Of a DNA stretch of 5,549 nucleotides, positions 1 to 5,549 are shown one piece after another. This DNA is from Eubacterium sp. (GTDB taxonomy: Bacteria > Bacillota_A > Clostridia > Lachnospirales > Lachnospiraceae): the NCBI GenBank assembly GCA_023663915.1, contig JAMPGN010000253.1, positions 1 through 5,549 of the forward strand, read 5' to 3'. A program made the translations under genes and the position numbers. The notes under the pieces were generated by a model. The model saw nothing but the letters and a program-made list of their open reading frames with translations, did no database searches and had not been told where the DNA came from. Positions within the stretch are counted from its first letter, which is position 1; each line of letters opens with the position of its first letter.

Positions 1-15
1 GGCTTATTCCATTCT

Positions 16-32
16 CCCCATCTCAGATGGGG
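16..32 (-). other. Perfect 7-bp hairpin 15 bp after the lipoprotein stop (possible weak terminator)
   Basis: On the minus strand CCCCATC, a TGA loop and GATGGGG form a perfect GC-rich stem of 7 bp with a 3-base loop. It begins 15 bases after the lipoprotein stop codon, where a terminator would be expected. However, the bases after the stem (AGAATGGAATAAG) are not T-rich in this direction, and the opposite direction also lacks a T-run, so a classical intrinsic terminator is doubtful. It may help end or stabilise the transcript, or be a chance structure within remnant coding sequence. Confidence 0.4.
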
Positions 33-47
33 GATTAAAATACGTTC

Positions 48-422
48 TCATTCATTAAAGGTGTTCTTAACAGTTACGTCCGCTACCAGAATACATTTGC
101 CCTCTTCCGGCTGGTATCCGTTATACTCCTCACACAGATACGCGCTGTTGACAGTATAATCGAAGAAATAGGTCTCCATGGTATCACCGAACCGGCCCTC
201 GTAATAACCGCCGGTACTGCTTTCTTCTTCTGCTTCCGGCTCTTCCACCGCTTCAGGTTCTTCTTCCGGTTCTTCCGCCGCTTCGGCTTCTTCCGGTTCC
301 CGTCCTTCCTCTTCTTCCTGCCTCTCTTCCCTTACGCTGGTCACACTGCCGTTCTCTCCTCCACAGCCAGCCAGACATACTGACAGGGCAATCCCCACCA
401 ATACATAAGAAAATTTTTTCAC
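48..422 (-). CDS. Small Glu-rich lipoprotein, probably a truncated DUF4352-type protein (GTG start)
   Basis: A predicted surface lipoprotein of 124 aa. Residues 1-20 form a lipoprotein signal: VKK, a hydrophobic stretch, then the lipobox L17-A18-G19-C20, so Cys20 should be lipidated and anchor the protein outside the membrane. Residues 32-67 are an extremely acidic Glu/Pro/Ala spacer. Residues 79-124 (from GDTMETYFFDYTVNSAY to LVADVTVKNTFNE) resemble the first strands of the DUF4352 immunoglobulin-like domain common in Firmicute lipoproteins, but the protein stops where that domain should continue for roughly 60-80 residues. The GTG at 422 is chosen because AGGAGG lies 9 nt upstream. The frame also opens upstream to an ATG at 491, but that start would overlap the chemoreceptor gene and place 23 residues before the signal peptide. 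It follows the chemoreceptor gene by 40 bp and is probably cotranscribed. The family assignment is from memory of the pattern; ligand and function are unknown. It could be a decayed gene. Confidence 0.72.
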   Translation of the reverse strand: MKKFSYVLVGIALSVCLAGCGGENGSVTSVREERQEEEEGREPEEAEAAEEPEEEPEAVEEPEAEEESSTGGYYEGRFGDTMETYFFDYTVNSAYLCEEYNGYQPEEGKCILVADVTVKNTFNE

Positions 423-431
423 TTTTTCATG

Positions 432-437
432 CCTCCT
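432..437 (-). promoter_or_regulatory. Ribosome binding site that decides the GTG start of the lipoprotein
   Basis: A perfect AGGAGG on the minus strand is followed by nine bases (CATGAAAAA) and then GTG at 422-420. The nearer ATG at 430-428 is only 1 nt from the AGGAGG and reads ATG-AAA-AAG-TGA, a three-codon dead end, so it cannot start the lipoprotein. The GTG has normal spacing and gives a correctly sized signal peptide. AGGAG also sits in the loop of a small ATGC/GCAT hairpin, probably too weak to matter. Confidence 0.8.
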
Positions 438-462
438 GCATATTAAAAAATGCCGTTCTTCC

Positions 463-2448
463 TTATATTTCAAACCTGCTGATAATGTCATCCAACTGTC
501 TCACAACGCCGTCCAGTTCGCGCATCGCCTGACCGATATTGCCCATTTCCTTATTCTGGTCTTCCACCCTGCTGTTGACTTCCTGGCTCGCCGCAGATAA
601 TTCCTGCGTCTCGCTTGAGATGCCGGAGAAGGTATCCACGATCTCATTCTTGTTATGATTCAGATTATCCACCGCATCTTCCAATTCGTTGATATCACTG
701 CCCATGCTTGTGATATCATCACTGATCTGCTGGAATACTCCCTGCGTATCTTCCATCGCGGTCATGCTCTCTGTGGTCGTAGCCTGCATATCACCGATCT
801 GCGTGCTGACATTCTTGATCTCATTCTGTATTTCCGTAATGATCTGATTAATGTTCTGTGTCGCCGAAGTCGTCTGGCTTGCAAGCTGACCGATCTCCTC
901 CGCAACAACCGCAAAGCCTCTGCCCGCTTCGCCTGCCCTTGCCGCCTCGATCGATGCATTCAATGCAAGCAGGGATGTCTGTGTTGCGATCTCACCGATC
1001 GTCTTACTGATACCATCAATGGAAACAGACTTCTGTGACAGGCTGTTCGCCGTCTCATATGTAGCATCCTGTATTTCACGGCTCTGATTGATCTTCTCAG
1101 ACAACGCTCCAACTGTATGCATTCCTTCATCACACTGTTGAACGGCCGCATTGGCAACCTCGTTCATCTTCTCCATACGCTCCGCAACCTGTGTCAGCTT
1201 ATCAGCAAAGTCCGCCAGATTCTCATTCGCGTGCTGTGTCTGCTGTGCCACATCGTCAATCGCCAGAACGATCTGTTCTACCGTATCCTTAACCGATGAA
1301 TTATTTGTCACTGTGCTCTCGACAGAACCTTCCACATTCTCAAACTGTGTACGCAATACACTGGATGATTCCATCATCTGCTGTACGATCCCATGCAGCG
1401 CCGCACGCATTTCCTGTATTGCGCGATCCATGATCGCCATCTCGTCTTTTCTCTTCGGGCTGAGTGCGCCTTCCTTAAGCTTGAGTTTCAGTTCCCTCAG
1501 TTCCGTAACTTCATTCTGCATGATACGAATCGGTTTCGTGAAGCTGCCGCTGTAGAACACTACGATAACCGCCGCTATAATTGCCGATATGATCATAACC
1601 AGCACGGAGAATTTCAAAATCTCCCGTACTACCTGATTATAAACATCAGCAGGCGTCACAACAACGATACTCCATCCGCTCGTGCCGACCGTCCATGCCT
1701 TCAAGTATTTCTCTGCACCGTCATAATCCACCATTTCATTCCCGCTCTCGATCGCGGAAAGATATGCGCCATTCATGACATCCTGTATCGTATGTGTAGT
1801 ATTTGCATCTGACACAAACTCCGAATTCTGGTGCATCAGAATCGAACCGGAATTATTGACAAGAAATGCATAACTTCCATCGGAAGTATCCACAACCTCC
1901 TCCAACAGGTTGAACAGGGTAGGAAGCTGCAGATCCATGCTGATTACGCCGCTGCTGCCATCTTTACAGGTAAATTTCGACGCAATCGGGACTACCATAT
2001 TGCCGGTCACGGAATCCAAGAACGGCTCACAGCATACTTTGCCTTCCGCGTTGATTGCTCCCGCGTACCACGAACGCCCAGTGAAGTCCCATCCTTCTTC
2101 CGGAATCCAGCCGGCACCGTCATAATAATCGCCGTCCGTAAATCCGACATAAATATCTGTCGTATCTTCATTCGCCTCTGTCAGCGCCTGCAGATAAGCC
2201 CACAGTTTCTCTCTGTCAAGCGTATCCTGCTGCGTCATATAGACGATGGTGGAATCTAACACCGCCGAATTGCCTTCCAGCCATTCATTGACTTTCGATG
2301 CGTAGTATTCCGCCGAAATCTTGTATTGTGCATTGTTCATATCAGCGATACGGCTTTTCGCTACCATCAGCACACACAATATGGCTGACGACATACAACC
2401 AATACAGATTATGGAAAAAAATGTTGTTAACTTTGCTCTGATTTTCAT
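463..2448 (-). CDS. Methyl-accepting chemotaxis protein with double-Cache sensor
   Basis: A transmembrane chemoreceptor of 661 aa that should bind an extracellular ligand and control CheA through CheW. Visible layout: transmembrane helix 1 at about residues 8-30; extracellular dCache_1-like sensor about 35-270; transmembrane helix 2 about 278-299; HAMP linker about 300-352, starting near TKPI and carrying the KDEMAIM motif typical of its second helix; then a long coiled-coil signalling domain. The signalling tip at about 484-526 ([13 protein letters not shown], then [20 protein letters not shown]) is the near-invariant receptor hairpin. The sensor has D121-F-T-G-R125-S-W127-Y128 and P142-F-L-D145, the usual Cache signature. 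Gln/Glu-rich helices on both sides of the tip could be methylated, but I cannot assign sites. The C-terminus ends right after the coiled coil (SRFEI), with no CheR-tethering pentapeptide. Start: ATG with AGGGGG 7 nt upstream, directly before a short basic N-terminus and helix 1. No che or flagellar gene is in view. Class is secure; ligand is unknown. Confidence 0.95.
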   Translation of the reverse strand: MKIRAKLTTFFSIICIGCMSSAILCVLMVAKSRIADMNNAQYKISAEYYASKVNEWLEGNSAVLDSTIVYMTQQDTLDREKLWAYLQALTEANEDTTDIYVGFTDGDYYDGAGWIPEEGWDFTGRSWYAGAINAEGKVCCEPFLDSVTGNMVVPIASKFTCKDGSSGVISMDLQLPTLFNLLEEVVDTSDGSYAFLVNNSGSILMHQNSEFVSDANTTHTIQDVMNGAYLSAIESGNEMVDYDGAEKYLKAWTVGTSGWSIVVVTPADVYNQVVREILKFSVLVMIISAIIAAVIVVFYSGSFTKPIRIMQNEVTELRELKLKLKEGALSPKRKDEMAIMDRAIQEMRAALHGIVQQMMESSSVLRTQFENVEGSVESTVTNNSSVKDTVEQIVLAIDDVAQQTQHANENLADFADKLTQVAERMEKMNEVANAAVQQCDEGMHTVGALSEKINQSREIQDATYETANSLSQKSVSIDGISKTIGEIATQTSLLALNASIEAARAGEAGRGFAVVAEEIGQLASQTTSATQNINQIITEIQNEIKNVSTQIGDMQATTTESMTAMEDTQGVFQQISDDITSMGSDINELEDAVDNLNHNKNEIVDTFSGISSETQELSAASQEVNSRVEDQNKEMGNIGQAMRELDGVVRQLDDIISRFEI

Positions 2449-2455
2449 CGCGTTA

Positions 2456-2461
2456 CCCCCT
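2456..2461 (-). promoter_or_regulatory. Ribosome binding site of the chemoreceptor gene
   Basis: AGGGGG on the minus strand lies 7 bases before the ATG at 2448. It supports that start over any downstream Met, since the first transmembrane helix begins only a few residues later. Confidence 0.65.
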
Positions 2462-2520
2462 AAGCTTACTTAAATCCCTTCATTCGTTATTGTGAGCTTC
2501 CCTTCTCCCCACTAAATATT

Positions 2521-2549
2521 ATTGTACTAAATTATTTCGCAGAAATCAA
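2521..2549 (-). promoter_or_regulatory. Predicted sigma-A promoter for the chemoreceptor-lipoprotein unit
   Basis: On the minus strand TTGATT (2549-2544) is followed by exactly 17 bases and TACAAT (2526-2521), a 4/6 and 5/6 match to TTGACA and TATAAT with ideal spacing. It starts 5 bp after the wall-hydrolase stop codon, in the only sizeable spacer of the window. Transcription would begin near 2513-2517, leaving a leader of about 65-70 nt before the chemoreceptor ATG. No extended TG motif and no obvious operator are seen. Confidence 0.6.
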
Positions 2550-2554
2550 TTCCT

Positions 2555-3820
2555 TTACACAATTCTTCTTACAGTAACGATACTTCTATAGGTCGCCGAC
2601 GTGATCTTGATACCCGTCCGCTCCGTGCTGGCGTGAACAATCTGACCATTTCCGATATAGATCCCCACGTGTCCGCCGTAATAGATAATATCGCCAGGCT
2701 GCGCTTCGGAATAAGATACCGCTTTTCCCACTCCCGACTGCGCATAAGAGCTTCTCGGAAGTGAGTAACCAAACGCCTGATAGACCGCCATCACGAATCC
2801 GGAGCAGTCTGACCCGTTCGTCAGGCTTGTTCCACCCGCCACATACGGACATCCGATGTATTTACAGGCAAAATCCGCAATCTGCTGTCCTCTGCCGCCA
2901 CCGGAAGACGACGAACTTTGGTTCTGGCTGCTGGAATAATTTTCCGAAGAAGCGTCGGAATTACTATTGGAAGAATCGCTGTCCGAATTTCCCGACTCTC
3001 CCTGCGCGGCAAGCAGCGCCTCCTGCTCCGCCCGCCTGCGCTCTTCCTCCTCCCTGCGCTTACGTTCCTCTTCCTCCTTTCTTCTTCGTTCTTCCTCTTC
3101 CAGCTTCTTGATCTGCGCCGTCTCCTGCTTGATTCTCGCCGTGTAAGCCGCCGCTTCCTGCCTTGCCTTGGCAAGAACAAGGCTGTAGTTCTCGTACTCT
3201 TCTTGCTTGCGCGCCAAGACTTCTTCTACATATGCCTGCTCTTCCTCCAACTCCGTCTTGGAAGTCTCCAGCTCAGATTTCTCTTCTTCCAGCGTATCCT
3301 GCAGATCAGCCACTTCCTGCACAACCGTCTTGTATTCTTCCAGAAGTCTCCGGTCGTACTCATACAGCTCCTCGATATAACTCGCCTTGTTCAGCATATC
3401 GCTCATATTTTCCGAACTAAAAAATATCTGCAGATACGAAGCGTCCCCCCGCTCATACATAAACTGAATACGCACTTTCATTGACTCGTACTGCTCGTCC
3501 TTCTCGGCTACTGCAGCATCATACTCAATCTGTGTCTGCGCAATATCCGCCTCTTTATTCTCGATCGCCTCCTCAATCAGATTGATGTCTGTCAGCAGCG
3601 CAACCATCTCCGCATCCAGTTCCTCGATCTCCTCACCGATTCCTTCCTGCGCATCCTCATAACCGGAAATCTGCTGGTTGACGCTTTTTAACTGTGATTG
3701 ATTGTTCTTAAGATCTTTTTGCAAATCAGAAATAGTGGTAGCCGATACCGGATCTACCACCAGCAGAAACAATATGAAAGATATCGTGACGCATAATGCC
3801 TGTATACATCTTTTCCTCAT
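2555..3820 (-). CDS. Secreted NlpC/P60 peptidoglycan hydrolase with CwlO/PcsB-like coiled coil
   Basis: A 421-aa exported cell-wall enzyme. Residues 1-27 are a signal peptide (MRKR, hydrophobic core, VSA then T28). Residues 30-235 form a long coiled coil; the stretch around KVRIQFMYERGDASYLQ and FFSSENMSDMLNKASYIEEL (115-151) matches the PcsB/CwlO-type N-terminal region, which in relatives couples hydrolase activity to the FtsEX membrane complex. Residues 240-268 are an almost pure Glu/Arg/Lys helix and 275-309 a flexible Ser/Asn/Gly linker. The catalytic domain is about 310-421: Cys339 in SDCSGF, His384 in GGHVGIY and His396 in VHAST give the expected NlpC/P60 Cys-His-His set. The family usually cleaves stem peptides as a D,L-endopeptidase; the exact bond here is inferred. 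It lies 43 bp after asnS with no terminator between, so it is probably cotranscribed. Start: ATG with GGAAGAGG ending 9 nt upstream. Intact and complete; no ftsEX is in view. Confidence 0.93.
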   Translation of the reverse strand: MRKRCIQALCVTISFILFLLVVDPVSATTISDLQKDLKNNQSQLKSVNQQISGYEDAQEGIGEEIEELDAEMVALLTDINLIEEAIENKEADIAQTQIEYDAAVAEKDEQYESMKVRIQFMYERGDASYLQIFFSSENMSDMLNKASYIEELYEYDRRLLEEYKTVVQEVADLQDTLEEEKSELETSKTELEEEQAYVEEVLARKQEEYENYSLVLAKARQEAAAYTARIKQETAQIKKLEEEERRRKEEEERKRREEEERRRAEQEALLAAQGESGNSDSDSSNSNSDASSENYSSSQNQSSSSSGGGRGQQIADFACKYIGCPYVAGGTSLTNGSDCSGFVMAVYQAFGYSLPRSSYAQSGVGKAVSYSEAQPGDIIYYGGHVGIYIGNGQIVHASTERTGIKITSATYRSIVTVRRIV

Positions 3821-3829
3821 TCTTTCGTG

Positions 3830-3837
3830 CCTCTTCC
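3830..3837 (-). promoter_or_regulatory. Ribosome binding site of the wall hydrolase gene
   Basis: GGAAGAGG on the minus strand ends 9 bases before the ATG at 3820. The match is moderate, but there is no other in-frame Met before residue 72, and this start gives an intact signal peptide. Confidence 0.55.
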
Positions 3838-3863
3838 GTTATTCTGTGTATCTCTGCCGACCT

Positions 3864-5264
<1,401 letters not shown>

Positions 5265-5321
5265 ACTGCCATCACTCCTTTTATCCCTTACCCTTGTATC
5301 TATTTGCATTCATTCTGAATA
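5265..5321 (-). other. Short spacer between trigger-factor-like gene and asnS
   Basis: These 57 bp hold the asnS ribosome binding site and little else. I found no terminator hairpin and no pair of -35/-10 boxes with acceptable spacing, so asnS is probably read through from the upstream gene or from a promoter outside the window. A T-box riboswitch, common before Firmicute aminoacyl-tRNA synthetase genes, would not fit. Confidence 0.5.
5275..5279 (-). promoter_or_regulatory. Ribosome binding site that decides the asnS start
   Basis: AAAAGGAGTG on the minus strand places AGGAG 10 bases before ATG 5264 and 19 bases before ATG 5255. This favours the MGSMNLTD start. The upstream in-frame ATG at 5309 lies before this site and only about 12 bp after the preceding stop codon. 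Confidence 0.7.
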
Positions 5322-5549
5322 TTATTCTGCAACACTCTCCGCAGGTATCGTCTCGATGTTGCCGTTTTCTTTCAGAAATGTCATGACATTTCTTTTCATC
5401 AATTGCTCATTTAGCATCTCCAGATCGGTATTCTTCTTATACTCTTCCTCGGATTCATAATTGTAGGTTTCCACCCGGTTACTGATCTCTTCCTGAATCT
5501 GCTCCTCTGTAGGATTGAGATTCTCGGCGTCCGCGATCGCCTGATACAT
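5322..5549 (-). CDS. C-terminal end of a trigger-factor-family protein (5' part outside the window)
   Basis: Only the last 75 or so codons are present; the reading frame is open to the window edge, so the Met at the edge need not be the start. The fragment has the pattern of the trigger-factor C-terminal chaperone domain: YQAIADAENLNPTEEQIQEE resembles the 'xxAIAxxExLxxTxEE' helix, followed by an acidic helix (YESEEEYKKN), and LNEQLMKRNVMTFLKENGNI resembles the closing 'xxxxVxxFLxEN' helix. Trigger factor binds nascent chains at the ribosome and carries a prolyl isomerase domain. Clostridia also encode lipoprotein versions with the same C-terminal region that act outside the membrane, and this fragment cannot separate the two, so no symbol is given. 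It lies just upstream of asnS in the same direction. The tail (ETIPAESVAE) looks like an unstructured extension. Confidence 0.6.
   Translation of the reverse strand: MYQAIADAENLNPTEEQIQEEISNRVETYNYESEEEYKKNTDLEMLNEQLMKRNVMTFLKENGNIETIPAESVAE

Noticed and set aside
423..491. N-terminal extension of the lipoprotein up to an ATG at 491
   Set aside because: It would overlap the chemoreceptor stop and put 23 polar residues before the signal peptide. The AGGAGG and GTG at 422 explain the gene better.
2532..2559. Sigma-28-like promoter: TAAA at the hydrolase stop, then GCGAAATAA
   Set aside because: The spacing is about 13 instead of 15 and the downstream box matches GCCGATAT/GCCGATAA poorly. The overlapping sigma-A pattern is much better.
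2918..3484. Plus-strand open frame of 188 codons opposite the wall hydrolase coiled coil
   Set aside because: It is low-complexity Leu/Phe/Arg, the mirror of the Glu/Lys-rich coding strand. It has no convincing start signal and no domain.
5265..5309. 15-residue N-terminal extension of AsnRS
   Set aside because: The residues ([15 protein letters not shown]) are not part of the family, there is no ribosome binding site before 5309, and the AGGAG at 5275-5279 points to 5264.
5265..5321. T-box leader for asnS
   Set aside because: The gap is only 57 bp, with no antiterminator or T-box core sequence and no hairpin followed by a T-run.
5310..5332. AT-rich inverted repeat around GAATATTATTC near the end of the trigger-factor-like gene
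   Set aside because: Only about 4 pairs with a tiny loop; it overlaps the stop codon, has no T-run and is likely chance.

Overview
The window reads as chromosomal DNA from a low-to-mid GC Firmicute, most likely a gut-type clostridium of the Lachnospiraceae. The basis is AGGAGG-type ribosome binding sites, a Gram-positive CwlO/PcsB-like NlpC/P60 cell-wall protein, a lipoprotein with an acidic spacer, and the style of the chemoreceptor and trigger-factor sequences. This placement is inference from protein style; there is no marker gene such as rRNA. All five genes lie on the minus strand, so the order of transcription runs from high to low coordinates.

In transcription order: (1) 5549-5322, the C-terminal end of a trigger-factor-family folding protein, cut by the window edge; (2) 5264-3864, asparaginyl-tRNA synthetase (asnS), complete, 466 aa; (3) 3820-2555, a secreted NlpC/P60 peptidoglycan hydrolase with a long CwlO/PcsB-like coiled coil; (4) 2448-463, a membrane chemoreceptor (methyl-accepting chemotaxis protein) with an extracellular double-Cache sensor; (5) 422-48, a small lipoprotein with a GTG start, whose C-terminal domain looks cut short.

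The first three genes are separated by only 57 and 43 bp, with no terminator or clear promoter between them, and are probably one transcript. The 106 bp spacer before the chemoreceptor holds a good sigma-A type promoter (2549-2521), so the chemoreceptor and the lipoprotein 40 bp behind it probably form a second unit. No spacer exceeds 300 bp. I saw no RNA gene, T-box leader, CRISPR array, insertion sequence or attachment site.

Most of the window is ordinary housekeeping and envelope biology. The points worth a second look are the prematurely ending lipoprotein followed by a perfect hairpin, the partly conserved amino-acid-binding signature and clustered cysteines in the chemoreceptor sensor, and the highly charged Glu/Arg helix plus Ser/Asn linker of the wall hydrolase. 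I do not see evidence of a new multi-gene system here.
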